From: Thamnidium elegans
Lineage: Eukaryota > Mucoromycota > Mucoromycetes > Mucorales > Mucoraceae
Direction of reading: 5' to 3'
Assembly (NCBI GenBank): GCA_025201345.1
Contig: JAIXMG010000011.1
Coordinates: 372,001-436,000, forward strand
DNA length: 64,000 nt
Made by a program: the position numbers and the translations under genes. Under the pieces are notes generated by a model that had not been told where the DNA came from, did not search any database, and saw nothing but the letters and a program-made list of their open reading frames with translations. Each line of letters begins with the position of its first letter. Position 1 is the stretch's first letter. Below, in pieces: positions 9,851-22,810 of the stretch.

Positions 9851-10726
9851 TAGGAAACAGATCAACTCCTTTTAGTTCCGAAACCTATTTTTAATTTAAA
9901 CGTTACGTGTAGATTTTTCTTTCTTTTTCTTCTTCTTCGCATTACGCGCAAAGACTTTACAATCGGAGTATTTTTTTTTTTTCGGTTTTATATCTTTCTG
10001 CAAAGCTAAAACAGAAAAATGGCTGTATATTGTTATGATTACACGTAGATTTCCTGTACTACTCACATTATTCTTTTTATATTATTTAAAGCTCACTTTA
10101 TACAAACATGATTCTTTCAAATCATGTTCGTAACACAATAAAGATGTCTGTTGTTGTATTAAGAACAATTTTTTTTTGTTTTTTACCTTAAAATACTCTT
10201 TTCTTCGTATTAAGTTGGGTTATTTTAGTAATTTATATTTGGAAAATTAAAGTAATAATAATAACGCCTGTGTGCATGAAAAATAGGTTATTCTATCAAC
10301 AGCTGATTAAAACATTAACTTCTGTCATTCAAGACAGCCTTAATAACAAATAAATAGGACGCGGGATAAATATGAAGCGAGTAAATAAAAGAGTCGTAAT
10401 GATCCCTTGCATACTTTGTTCATCATTTCTTTGTAAACCTTTTTTTTTTTTCTTCTTTTCTTTCTATAATACTTTAACTAATACGAATATGAACCAAGTT
10501 ATAAAACTTTAAAAGAAAACGCCATTGTAGTACTTTTATTTCGGTAGAAGAAAAAAAAAAGAAAAAAGAAGGAGGTAGGTAGAAACGGTAAATCCGAATA
10601 GAGAACGAAGCAATAAATCCGGGATTACTTTAACAGATTATGAAGTTTGTTGGTTGTAATACAGTAAAAAATGGCTTTTTTTTTTTTTGTATGGTGATAA
10701 TTTATTAATAATTTTTGTTTTTAAAT
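9851..10726. other. Intergenic with coding-like scraps
   Basis: On the minus strand 9898-10014 reads LQKDIKPKKKKYSDCKVF and ARNAKKKKKKEKSTRNV then stop, preceded by a good acceptor (CTGTTTTAG); no upstream exon was found. On the plus strand a 25-codon ORF starts at 10276 (MKNRLFYQQLIKTLTSVIQD). I take these as decayed coding DNA or chance. Confidence 0.3.
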
Positions 10727-12806
10727 CTAATCTACCTTGATACTAGCAAAAATCTTTTGTAAAAAGTAAAGACAAGAAAGGTAACCTACAGATCCAGTAA
10801 ACACAGCCAAAAGAATACTAATGACTGCAGAATAACCAAGATAAAGTACGGTACTCGTAAAAGTGGAAATATCCAATTTGGTAAAGTAATACAGAATAGA
10901 GTATAAGAACACATAGAGGCCTGCAGCACCTGATGTCAAGAAAGCCCTCCAAGACCAATGATAGTCCTCACTGCAGATATGGAAATAACACATCAAGATG
11001 GTTACTTGAGCACAGGTAAAAATAAGCACAATGAATACCAAGAACATAAACCCGATACCATAATAAACACGATGGAACCAAATGGAATTCATAATAAAAT
11101 ACAATTCAATAAAGATTGCACCAAAAGGTAAGATACCACCCATCATAATCGAAGGAATACTGCGCAAATAAGCAGGCTGATCAGGAATTTGACGAGGAAT
11201 TTGATTAGTACGAACCGGATGTTCAATACGAGGTTTACGGAAACCCAAATAAGAACCTGCGACACTAAGAGGTAACGAGATAATAAGCCAAAGACCTAAT
11301 AATGTGACCATGGTACCAAATGGCACAGCACCAGAAGAATGTGAATGAATCAAGAAAAAGTTCATAGCAAATAAGAAACTCATAATCACACCAGGAACAA
11401 GTGTAGCTGCTAACCCAATATTCATCTTCCAGTTCTCTCCACCATTCATCTTATAAATACGAGCAGATACAAATCCTGAAATACAACTAAATACCATAAA
11501 GAAAATAATCATCACGGTTCCCAAGGCTCCTCGGTTGGAAGGTGATAAGAAACCAAGAACAGCAAACACAAGTGTTAAGCCCGTCATGGCTACAATTTGT
11601 GCTCCACTACCAACTAAAACAGAAAGAAGCATAGGGCGTTGAGGAGGACGGAATACATCGCCATGAACTAATTTCCAACCATAATCTTCTTGTACATCCT
11701 CCTACCATTTTTTTTTTTTTTGGTTAATTTCTTTTATAACCCTCCCCCCCCTTTTTTTTCCCTTATCATTTTTACTTACTTGTGCTTCAACAGCATTATA
11801 ACGAGAGATATCTTGATGAAGACCACGAATTAAAATCATGGCAACCATACCAGTTAAAAAGAGAACGATCACAATAGAGTTTACAAGAGAAAACCAATGA
11901 ATAGAAGGATCCAAGACATTTAAATAATTATCCCAACGTGTAGCCCAAGGCTTTTCTGAAGACTAGAATAGAAATAAAATTAGTATAGTGATAATAATCA
12001 CAATGAATTTTTATATATACAAACTTACAACCCACTTGACACTATAAGTATAAACCACTCGTTCGCCACCTTTAAGTACCAAAGGACCTTGATCAGGACC
12101 AAGTACACCCTTTTCGAACTTTTGATTTCTACTAGAGGAAGTAACCAAGACACCGACCACACGATTTTTATCGTCTTCACGAAGATGATATTCAATAGTG
12201 ATATCATAATGATTATTTAATTCAACTTGATTGTTATGATGGGAACCAAGAGCAAATCCAATACTATAATATTCTTCGCTGGTACGCTCGTCCTTAGAGG
12301 TATGAGCAGCAGGAAGATCATCGACAACCCAATTCAAAGCGTAATCATTCTTTATACATTCGTTAATAAACAAGACATCTTTTTCTGGAATAGGTTCAGT
12401 TGTACACAGCACTCTATTTTCTTCGTTTGCCCCCAGTGCAAGCTAGAATAATAATAATAATAATAATCGCGAAAAAAAAAGGAAGTGGTAAGTACAAATA
12501 TATATATATTGCATACAAGAAAAAGTTTACCTGGAATTTAGATGTGTAAATACGATCACCAAATAAAACAGAGCCTAAACTTTCAGCCTTCTTTTTAGGT
12601 CCACCTTCAGGTTGACAGAAATGAAAACGTTCATCATAGTAATCATATGATAATACAGACTTTTGTAAGTTGGACATTGGTTTAAGTGAGTTAACAAATA
12701 AAGGTACATCACTACCCTTATCATAATCGTTAGGTGCAACACCTGGTAAGTATAAAGCTTGACTAAGGCCACACAGTGCCAATAGACAAACGACTAACTT
12801 TATCAT
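10727..12806 (-). CDS. EMP70: Transmembrane 9 superfamily protein (nonaspanin, EMP70 family), 615 aa
   Basis: Four exons (12806-12531, 12442-12029, 11962-11780, 11701-10727), all introns phase 0. Signal peptide MIKLVVCLLALCGLSQALYL, then the lumenal domain with LPGVAPNDYDKGSDVPLFVN and CTTEPIPEKD, a first membrane span (SLVNSIVIVLFLTGMVAMIL), the conserved QEDYGWKLVHGDVFRPP cytosolic loop, and eight further spans including FIELYFIMNSIW and ILMCYFHICSEDYHWSWRAF. The C-terminus KIFASIKVD has the KxD/E signal that retains TM9 proteins in the Golgi by COPI binding. These proteins act in endosome/Golgi trafficking, metal homeostasis and adhesion. The start at 12806 gives a clean signal peptide, so the longer upstream reading is rejected. 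Symbol is by family, paralogue not resolved. Confidence 0.93.
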
Positions 12807-13518
12807 TATTAAAAAAAAGATGAAGAAAACGAGGATAATATAAAAAAAACAATTTCTAAAAATATAAATATGTGCACTTGTAAATTCTAAGCCCAATAAT
12901 TGTTTTTTTTTAAAATTAAGTGTTTAGTGGGCTTTTTTTGCGCCTTAAAATAAATACAATAATTACGTACTAGCACTTTGGGTATCACTAGCGACAACTA
13001 GGAAGGGTTAATTCTTTACTGAAGTATTATAACCAGTCTGAGGATTTAATGACTGATATCCGTATAAAACCTCTCTTAAAATAACGTTTCAGTTGTCGGG
13101 GCGCCCAAAACACCACAACCTCGCATTGGAAGTGATTAGATAAGTTGAACCTGTTTAAATAAAATTGTTAGCACAAGTCTAAAAATCACATCTTCTTGAA
13201 TCTTCATACTTGTTTGAATAATTGTAACCTCTTCTAAAAAGCGGCAGACTATATCTGTTTGTATGAACATTAGAAAACGAAAACACACGCACACACACAA
13301 AGCAAAATAATCAATGAATGAGGAATAAAAAAAAAAAAAAAAAAAAGTAAATTAAGTTATTCATGATAAAAAGGGGGTTATTTACTCGGGTGATATATTT
13401 ACTGCTATATTATAACTATTATTTGTTTCAGGTGTACTCAATCTATATGTTAGTTATTCATTTTTATACACGTGTTCTACTTGTTGTCTCAACTTGATTC
13501 ACACAAGTTTCTGAAAGT
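12807..13518. other. Intergenic, no gene seen
   Basis: Flank between the TM9SF gene start and the next gene end; holds an A20 tract at about 13328-13347. No tRNA-like fold or ORF found. Confidence 0.5.
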
Positions 13519-14110
13519 CTAAATACAACGAGCATTAAGACCTCTCCTAGTTCTAGCTTTATTTAGAAGAAGAATATTTATATTATCAACGTCTTCTTCA
13601 AAAACTCTCGAATCAACAGTACTAGGCATATCAGAACTAGCAGTAACCAAAAGATTCTTTTTGATCATCTTATCCGCCTTGACGATTTCTTGTTGCCTAA
13701 AGCGCTCAATTCTAGTGATTGCTACTTCTTCTTCGCTTGCACCGGTCAATTCAGTTTTTACTAATTGCTTTATTATGCGTTCTTGGGACGAGAAAAGAAG
13801 GTACTTCACCAATGATTTTAAAGCTTTTAAACGGCTTCTGCTTACCTCTTTTGTTACGACATCGTTATGTTTTTCTTTATCACCACTATTATTTTCAGGG
13901 TTTACATGAGACTATATAACTAAAAGTGTGGTTAGTTTTTTTTTTTAAACTAATAAAGAGTACACATATATTAAAAACTTACTGGAGATTTTTTAGTGGT
14001 CAGATTTTTTAAATAGCTTATACGAGCCTTCTTTTTGACTATCCCTCTTTCATACGCTTTCCAGGATAGTACTAGCAGTAAAAGTATTAATAAATATATT
14101 AGAACAGTAA
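13519..14110 (-). CDS. Membrane protein with basic cytosolic tail, partial model, family unknown
   Basis: Two exons are clear: 14110-13983 and 13911-13519, joined in phase 0 by a 71-nt GT-AG intron. The upstream exon reads TVLIYLLILLLLVLSWKAYERG, one strong transmembrane helix followed by IVKKKARISYLKNLTTKK. The downstream exon is charged and helical: VSRSRLKALKSLVKYLLF, SSQERIIKQLVKTELTGASE, EEVAITRIERFRQQEIVKAD, then ends RTRRGLNARCI. A membrane-anchored protein with a helical cytosolic domain is inferred. The 5' end is unresolved: no ATG is in frame, and two alternative acceptors (14111 side, or one about 57 nt downstream) both give hydrophobic sequence. Not recognised. Confidence 0.5.
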
Positions 14111-14632
14111 CTACAATAAAAACTTACCAAAGAGTCTTACTGACAGAATAAATAGTTCAAATCGGAAGAAAAAAGACTGATAAAATACATAAAGTAGAAA
14201 AACGTGTAACTATTATAAAAGTAAGTCCTTTATCCCCTATTTTTTTAAGAACCGAAATCACTTATAGAACATCTGGTGATGGCTAGTTATTATAGACAAG
14301 ATGAATATGATATAAAAACAATAGATACGAAAAGGACCAATACAACGAAACATAAAAAATTTCGTACGTGTGTGTGTGTGTGTGTGTGTGGTTTTCAAAC
14401 TTTATTGACATTTCAAGTTACATTTTTATTTACCGTGTGAGATGTACTACTTGTTTGAAGATATACGATGTACCATCATGATTCATTTGTGTGCAAAAAA
14501 AAAAATGGGTTTATACTCCGCAAAAATAAAAACCGGGGTTTAAATGATATAAGGTGGGGTTATTTTGAAAGACGTTTGGATCAAAGAAGAAAAGTTCCAT
14601 CCTTCGTTTTACACTTCCATCCATAACTAAAT
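14111..14632. other. Intergenic with a (GT)n microsatellite
   Basis: Carries a GT tract at about 14368-14391. It should include the promoter of the TCTP gene and missing 5' exon(s) of the minus-strand gene. Confidence 0.45.
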
Positions 14633-15284
14633 ATGCTTTTGTTCCGTGATATCCTCGCCGGTAAGACAAGCTTATAACCCATCCATCCGTTTACTACTGA
14701 TATACTAACTCTCTCAAAAAATAGGCGATGAGTTATTCTCTGACGCTTATGTATGGATTTTTTTATTTATTTTTAGAAAAAAGTGCGGTGAAATGTAGAA
14801 ATAAACTAACCCTTTTTTTTTATTGCAATAGCCCATCAAGGAAATTGATGATGTCGCTTATGAAGTCGACTGTGCCATGATCAACATTGCCGATGGTGAA
14901 GTCGATATTGGTGCTAACCCCTCTGCTGAAGGTGGTGAGGAAGAAGGTGCCGATTCAACTGTTGAAACCGTTAACAACGTTGTCTACTCTTTCCGTCTTA
15001 GCCCTACCAGCTTCGACAAGAAGTCTTACATGACCTATATTAAGGGTTACATGAAGGCTCTTAAGGCCAAGTTGAACGAGAAGTCTCCTGAGCGTGTTCC
15101 CATTTTCGAAAAGAATGCTACCACTCTTATCAAGAAGATCTTGGGTAACTTCAAGGATTATGAATTCTATGTTGGTGAATCCATGGATCCCGATGGTATG
15201 GTCGCTTTGTTGAACTACCGTGAAGATGGTGTCACTCCTTTCTTCACTTTCTTCAAGGATGGTCTTATCCAAGAGAAGCTTTAA
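14633..15284 (+). CDS. TMA19: Translationally controlled tumour protein (TCTP), 168 aa
   Basis: Three exons (14633-14660, 14725-14750, 14832-15284) with introns in phases 1 and 0. The joined N-terminus MLLFRDILAGDELFSDAYPI matches the first TCTP signature; YEVDCAMINIADGEVDIGAN and a flexible acidic loop (EGGEEEGADSTVE) follow, then the helical hairpin and the C-terminal FYVGESMDPDGMVALLNYRE...FFKDGLIQEKL. TCTP is an abundant ribosome-associated protein (yeast Tma19) tied to growth, stress survival and microtubules. Length is typical. Codon use is strongly biased to GGT/GCT/AAG/ATC-type codons, unlike AT-rich neighbours, as expected for high expression. The two tiny 5' exons explain why a naive ORF would start about 80 nt inside the third exon. 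Confidence 0.97.
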
Positions 15285-15614
15285 ATTGTTTTTTTTTACT
15301 TGATAATAAACAGTAAAAAATCTAATTTGTAACAAAATAATAATAATAATAACATATTCTGTGTTTGCGTGGTCTGTGTGTACTTCGTTTTGTTGTCTAC
15401 TTTAACAATTTGTTTTTTATATTTGCATTTTGTATATAATCACATCTTTCACAATCACCGCCTATAAATATAAAAAAGAACTGTAACGTGTGACCTTGCT
15501 TTTTTTTATGTGCGCACACTTTTTTTTTTTTTTTTTTTTTAGATATTTCAATTAAAGCGTGTTTCCCTTTTTTTTTATTATATATTCACCCTCTTTTTAA
15601 CTCTTTATTTTTAC
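15285..15614. other. Intergenic
   Basis: 3' flank of TCTP with TAA repeats near 15335-15352 and T tracts at 15520-15540 and 15569-15577. No gene. Confidence 0.5.
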
Positions 15615-17675
15615 ATGGTGTTATCAAACTCTTCTAGTTCACGATTAACTTCAATTAGGACCACCAGACTAAATAGGTCTAGACAGACACAACCGCAACC
15701 ACAGCAAAATATCTCGGATTATTTGAGAAGGAATGATCCTTTACCTGCTTCTGCTCGTCGAACACCTGCACCAACACCCCAAAGAAGTTTATCTGAAGTA
15801 CCGAATAATTCAAACAATATACTAGACGGTGTTATTGCTTGTTTAGATGTTAGGTAACAAATATAAAAAAAAAAAGCTTTTTTCTTGCGCAGAAAATAAA
15901 GTAACAACTTATAGAACTGAGGATGGGGACGATGTTTCATTAAACTTTGAAAGAGCATTACAATCGATGGGTGCCAAGGTAAACAATAAAATCAAATAAA
16001 CAATTAAAAGATAATGGTTCTTATATTTTATACTTTATTTTTTACATGTAGACTCGACGAACATTTAGTGGCAAGTTTTTATTATTATTGTTATTATTTA
16101 TTTTTTTTTAAAAAAAAAGCTAACAAGTGTTTACATTAATAGATTCTATTACACATTTGATCTTTAAGAATGGATCACCAGCAACTTTAAAAAAAGCAAT
16201 GAGTAAAAATGTATTTATTGTTAGTTTGTTATGGATTTCAAGTTGTAAACGACAGGGCAAACGAGTACCTGAAAATGATTTTATGATTGATAAATCACAA
16301 GGTTTATTAGTGACAACAGGAAAAAAGAGACGCAAGTCAATGGAACCTGGTAAAGTAAGAGCACTTGTAATGAATGACCTGATACAACCATCATGTAAGT
16401 ATAACAATCTACATATAAAATAAAAATCCAGGTTATTAAATACAATGGTTTTCAGTATCTTCGTCTAGCGAAGGGTCGACACAGGAAGAACCTGAATCAC
16501 GAAGAAAGACCATCTCAACGTGTAGTTGGGAAGCAAGAGACTTTCAAACCAAAGATCGAGAATCCAAGAGAAGGTTATTACGGCCTAACTTCGATGAAGA
16601 TCCATTAAACGCCTTACCTGCCGAGATTAAATTAAAAGAACCTCGACTTTCATTACCAGCATCACTTCAATCCATTAAATACAAACCTTCTATTATTCCA
16701 GTACACGCACCGAGCTTAGCGAAAAAGGAACAAATTAAAGCTAGATTTTCAATTGGAAAAAGTACAGAGGAAGAAATACATACCACTTCAAAAACAGCTT
16801 CGGTTTCTTCTCCATTAAAGAGAAGAAGAAGGTTAACTGGAAATTTGACTAGAATAATGAGTACAGATACAATTCAATCAGAACCCACAAAATATGTTAT
16901 TGTACTTACAAGTGTTTCGATATCTACGCGTAAACGATGTGAAGAAGCTATCAAGAAATTCAATCATTTTGAATTATCAACTGAGTACGTATTTTTTTCT
17001 TTAATTGGACTAGTTTTATTTCATGCAAAAACTAACATATTTTTTTAGAGTAACAGAGAGTACAACACACGTATTAGGTAAAAAAAAAAAAAAAAGAAAA
17101 AGAAAAAAAAGCTCTTATTGGTTTAGTCTTATTATTAATTACTTCTTTTACTTGATAGTGGGAGCGAATAGACGTACCAAATCAGTGACAATGGGACTGT
17201 TACGTGGTTTATGGATGTTAAGCCCAGAATGGTATAGTAATCAAAAATATTTTTTTTTTTGGGAGGATATTTTTTTAAATATGATTTTAGGCTGGTACAA
17301 AGTGGAGAAAAGAATGAAATAGAATCAGAAAAAGAGTATGAATTATCAGATTGGTATTCACCAAGTGAATTTAGAAGACATCAACTTTTATTGCCTTCTA
17401 CGCTTTCTATTCAAGTCTTGTCTACTGCCAGTGGTACAGAACTTGTAGAGGAAATGATTAAAATGGCGGGTGGTTCAGTTGTCAAATTAACTGAACAAGC
17501 AAATATAATAATTAGTGATAAATTAGTTAAGACAAATAAAACGGTGGTTACTGATACTTGGTTATTTGAATCCATTGAGAAATGGCAATGTAAGTATATT
17601 ATAATATTTTTTTTTTGGATATAAGCTAACTATTTTATATTAGTTCTTGCAACAGATGCTTACATACTCGGGTAA
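15615..17675 (+). CDS. Microcephalin (MCPH1)-like protein with three BRCT domains, 510 aa
   Basis: Nine exons (15615-15853, 15915-15978, 16052-16067, 16143-16394, 16456-16984, 17049-17077, 17159-17231, 17291-17589, 17644-17675); every junction keeps phase. BRCT1 (about residues 68-150) reads ILDGVIACLDVR, ALQSMGAKTRRTF, NSITHLIFKNGSPATLKKA and VSLLWISSCKRQGKRVPE. After a basic Ser-rich linker, BRCT2 (about 335-410) has STTHVLVGANRRTKSV and LLRGLWMLSPEW; BRCT3 (about 440-510) has IQVLSTASGTELVEEMIKMA and DTWLFESIEKWQFLATDAYI. One N-terminal BRCT plus a C-terminal tandem pair is the architecture of microcephalin, a chromatin/DNA-damage phosphopeptide reader that restrains condensin. The N-terminus is basic and Pro/Gln-rich. 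The 16-nt exon 3 uses a weak donor (GTGGCA), chosen because it restores the BRCT1 fold. Confidence 0.85.
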
Positions 17676-17949
17676 AGAAAAAATAGACAGTATATAATTA
17701 ATTTCCTTTATGTTTTTGCGTGTGTGTACTACTTTCATTTGTACATCCTCCCCCCATTTTTTTTTACGCATACACATTAATAATAAAAAGGAAAAAGAAA
17801 AAATTCATTGACTAGGTTTTGCATAAATAACAATAACCCCACATGATGCAAAAAAAAAAAAAAAAAAAAAAGTATTATAAATAAGCGAAATATTTCCGCT
17901 TTTTTCTTCTTTTTTAACAATAACTTTTTACTTTAAAACTTACATTATT

Positions 17950-18243
17950 ATGCCTGGTCCCGGTACAATTTTTTCATTAGGTGCAGTAGGTGCAGGAGCA
18001 GCAGCTGTCTATGTTAACCGCAGAAGTTCCATGTCAAACGATACCGAAGATACATCACCCTTTGCTCTTGCACGTAGACGATCTAGTACTGTCACTGTTG
18101 ACCATGATTGGCCCTCAAGAAAGCAACCCGAATATATGTGGCTTCGTAATAACGGTGCTAGTTTCTCTCATAATTCTAAACCAAAGTTTCCTACCAGTCA
18201 ACAAAAGCAAGCTGCTACAGATATTCAACAAACATCTAAATAA
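17950..18243 (+). CDS. Small basic protein with N-terminal hydrophobic Gly/Ala segment, 97 aa
   Basis: Single exon. The N-terminus MPGPGTIFSLGAVGAGAAAV contains a Gly/Ala-rich helix at about residues 6-21, followed by YVNRRSS, two Arg-rich Ser motifs (RRSSM, RRRSSTV, each fitting a PKA-type site), and a conserved-looking WPSRKQPEYMWLRNN core; the C-terminus is Gln/Lys-rich. A membrane-anchored, perhaps mitochondrial, protein is inferred. Codons and the position between two real genes with its own leader support expression. I do not recognise it. Confidence 0.65.
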   Translation: MPGPGTIFSLGAVGAGAAAVYVNRRSSMSNDTEDTSPFALARRRSSTVTVDHDWPSRKQPEYMWLRNNGASFSHNSKPKFPTSQQKQAATDIQQTSK

Positions 18244-18540
18244 ATTACCTTTTTCTTTTTATTTAAAATAAAATATATCTATATATTTATTATATACGCG
18301 TGTATGTGTGTGAATATATCGTTTTTTGATTAGTGTCATCATTTGACTTATTTGTTTACTACTTTATCTTTTTTTTTTTTTTTTTTTTTACCCACACAGT
18401 TTATTTTGACTTGACAAGGCAATTACCCTAATTCATGCTTACATCCTTTTTTTCTGTCTAGGCACACTTCAAAATCATAAATATACGTGACCGGATACGC
18501 CAAGAAAAAAGAACCCTTTTTTCTCTTTTACAATTAAATT

Positions 18541-19603
18541 ATGAATAGACTTTTTGGTTCCGGCAAAAAGGTTCCCAAACCTACACTAAACGATGCCATA
18601 TCTAACGTAAAAAACATATCTTTTTTTTTATCAAGTAGAGTATTACTTTTAACATTCTTTTTTTGTGTATAAATAGACTGATGTTAGAGTAGATGCAGTT
18701 GAAGTAAAAGTAAGAAAACTCGATGCTGAATTAACAAGATATCGAGACCAGTTGAAAAAAATGAGAGATGGACCTGCCAAGGTAACATATATATATATAT
18801 ACATATATATGAAATAAAATAATACTTATTGATAAATATTCTTTAGAAAACTGTACAACAAAAAGCTTTAAGAGTACTGAAACAAAAGAAACTGCAAGTC
18901 TTTTTTATTTTTTTATATCTTTAAAAAAACGCTTTTTCTTACTAGTATATTATAATAGGTATGAGGCTCAACGAGATAACTTACAACAACAATCTTTTAA
19001 TATGGAACAAGCACAAATGACAACAGAGAATTTACGTAATGTGATGGCTACAGTTGATGCTATGCAAACAGCTAATAAGGAAATGAAGAAACAATACAAG
19101 AATGTCAACTTGGATAAGATTGATGTAAGTCCTTTTTTTTTTTAGCCTGAAAAAAAAAACTAATAGTGTCATGTTTTAGCTATTGCAAGATGAAATGGAA
19201 GACTTGATGGAACAAGCTAATGAAGTTCAAGAAACTTTAGGTAGATCTTATAACTTACCTGACGATATTGATGAAGACGACCTTGAAGCAGGTATAATAC
19301 ACATAAAAAAAAAAAAAAAAAAAAAACTTTAAAAAAATAGTTTGTTCTAAAAGTTTGAGATAGAATTGGACGCACTTGGAGATGAATTAGAATTCGAAGA
19401 TGAGGATATTCCATCTTATTTACAAGAAGATGAAGTTGATCTTCCAAAGGCAGCAGAAACTGACCCTAAACTGGTAACGTGTTCTTTTTATTTATTATGC
19501 AAATTTTTTTTTACTAATGTTTTTTGTTTCGATATAGCACCAAGATGTCAAATTGGACGAATTTGGTTTACCAGTCGCAGCAGAAACTCCCATGAAAGCA
19601 TAA
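18541..19603 (+). CDS. VPS60: ESCRT-III protein Vps60/CHMP5, 223 aa
   Basis: Seven exons (18541-18606, 18677-18781, 18847-18893, 18959-19124, 19180-19291, 19364-19473, 19538-19603). The product follows CHMP5 along its whole length: [94 protein letters not shown] and the C-terminal [12 protein letters not shown]. Vps60 assembles on endosomes with Vps4/Vta1 to drive multivesicular body sorting. The basic N-terminal helices and acidic C-terminal autoinhibitory tail are both evident. Intron 3 (18894-18958) fits only as a GC-AG intron; the GT alternative four bases on would insert or delete residues in a conserved helix. Several introns carry long A tracts. Confidence 0.95.
18894..18958 (+). promoter_or_regulatory. 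GC-AG intron in VPS60
   Basis: Donor GCAAGT, acceptor AATAG. It joins AAA CT|G TAT GAG to give [11 protein letters not shown], matching the CHMP5 family with no gap. GCAAGT is the classic form of GC donors. Confidence 0.75.
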
Positions 19604-19672
19604 TAAAGAGAGAGAGAAGAGCATTTTTTTTTCTTTTTTTTTACTTTTATAAATAATAAACAAATCATATCC

Positions 19673-19677
<5 letters not shown>

Positions 19678-19728
<51 letters not shown>
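19678..19728. repeat. Poly(A) tract, 51 nt
   Basis: An uninterrupted A51 on the + strand just downstream of VPS60; the longest homopolymer I saw in the window. Confidence 0.9.
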
Positions 19729-19732
<4 letters not shown>

Positions 19733-20149
19733 TTGCGCATTAGTTTTAATCATTTCTATTTAACTGAAAATATCTCTTTTTAAAAAGAATCTGTCAAAAG
19801 TATGAGAGCTGTTATTAAGCTTCTTACATATTTTATTTCGGTGTGGGTGAAGGATATATTATTTCTAAATGACTTGGTCAACTACTTAACATTTGTTTAC
19901 ATTGTAGCATCGGTCCTAGTGAAGCATACCGCTTCAGGCAATTTTAATGACTGCAGGTAAAAAAATAATAACCTCTTCTCATTTATCTTATTTATTTTCT
20001 CTGAAATTTACTCTTGTAAAATTACTTGCTTTATGTCCTATACGTAAATAGTTATCTCGGTCTAAATGTGTTTCCTGTTTGAGTAAAGTAAATTGCAAAG
20101 TGCTGTTGTTGATTGTAATATGACGACTGATTTATATCTCTGTGTCTGT

Positions 20150-20700
20150 GGGGCATTTTTTCTGACGCACGAGAGGTCTAAATAGGAACAGTGTTGTTGA
20201 GTTCAATAGAACCAAACATAATATAAGTAACGTGCTGAATAGTGCAGATAGAAATATGCAGCATTTGAAAAATGAGGTTATGTAGGCTTTACTGGAAATA
20301 ATATCTAATGCTATAGATCTGGTTGAAGATGGTAACGTTGATATTTCCACTTTTTTTTTGTGTGTATTTATTAAAAAAATAAATCGTGTTAATGAGGTTT
20401 AGTAATCGAGTGGTGATATTAATACTACTTTGAAAAAGAATAATACAATGATAGTGTACTTTAAACTGTTTGAGCAGGTCTAACAACCTGTTACAACAGG
20501 AATAGATTTAGAAGTATAGACTTTGGGTGGAGGTATCATCATAAATGTTTAAGTTTTAATTATCATCATTGCGTTGACAACGAAGAGACTATATTCAATA
20601 ATACAATTAAGTTGAGAAAGGGACATTGTAATATCACTCATACGATTTGTTAATTACAAGATAATAAAAAGAAAATAATTGGAATTTAAAATAAATAAGT
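20150..20700 (+). pseudogene. Decayed coding sequence / dispersed repeat copy
   Basis: Successive plus-strand blocks in one frame read protein-like but are broken by stops: NRTKHNISNVLNSADRNMQ, HLKNEVM, stop, ALLEIISNAIDLVEDGNVDI, then further scraps separated by stops. The distal part (about 20565-20665) resembles 38869-38968. I read this as an old ORF of a dispersed family. No domain recognised. Confidence 0.4.
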
Positions 20701-20971
20701 ACCTATTATGACAGTTAGTGTCTTTTTCGTTGCAGAAAAAAAAAGAGATGTTTAGCTATTATAACTAACGTATGTATAATAAGTGTATAGGTTTTATGTT
20801 GCAGGTGTTTCACAAGGTTACCAAGACGTAGAAGGATAAAGAAAGACATGCATAGTGACCGCTTATATATTCATCCATAAAATAACACTAATTATAAAAA
20901 TAGATCAAGTTCAAACGACGGGCTGGTTTTTTTTTTCTCTTTAATAAATATTTTATATTCGAAAAAAAAAA

Positions 20972-22270
<1,299 letters not shown>

Positions 22271-22810
22271 ACTTAAATATTGTACCTTAAAATAATAAAA
22301 TAAAAATTGATTCAAGTTTACGTAAAAGAAAAAAGAGGTTAGTTTTAAAATGTTACGAGCCACCCCTGCTAGATGAGGTCAGCAAAAAAAAAAAAAAAAA
22401 AAAAGGTTCAATATAGTAACAACCTCATGATGGTAAATGGTTACCCAGAAGTACAACAATATTAAAAGGTGTAGGGGGGGAGGGGGGGGGATTGATCACG
22501 CGTAATAAAGGTTTAGATTTTCCCGATTAATTAAAAAAGTACACAAAAGATCACAAGAGTGCACGGTCAAATAGGTTTTTCTTTATAATACAATTGGAGA
22601 ATAAGAAAGCTGGGTCCCGCATAGAGAGATGAAAAGGTCGTATAATGTCATTAAAAAAGTATCAGATTTGATAGATAGAAGATGATATGAAGGATAAGAC
22701 TGAATCAGGTAATAATATATACTTATTTAAAAAAAGAAAAACGTGATCGAAACCGAACGAAATAGAGGTGCAATAAATAGTTCCCATCATATGCTTTAAT
22801 CGATAGATAT
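22271..22810. other. Intergenic between GDP-fucose synthase and TPS2
   Basis: Contains A21 at 22384-22404 and a G-rich run at 22473-22491. No ORF of note. Confidence 0.5.

Noticed and set aside
14279..14420. ATG-led plus-strand frame (MASYYRQDEYDIKTIDTKR)
   Set aside because: Runs into the GT microsatellite, giving Cys-Val repeats; no splice or homology support.
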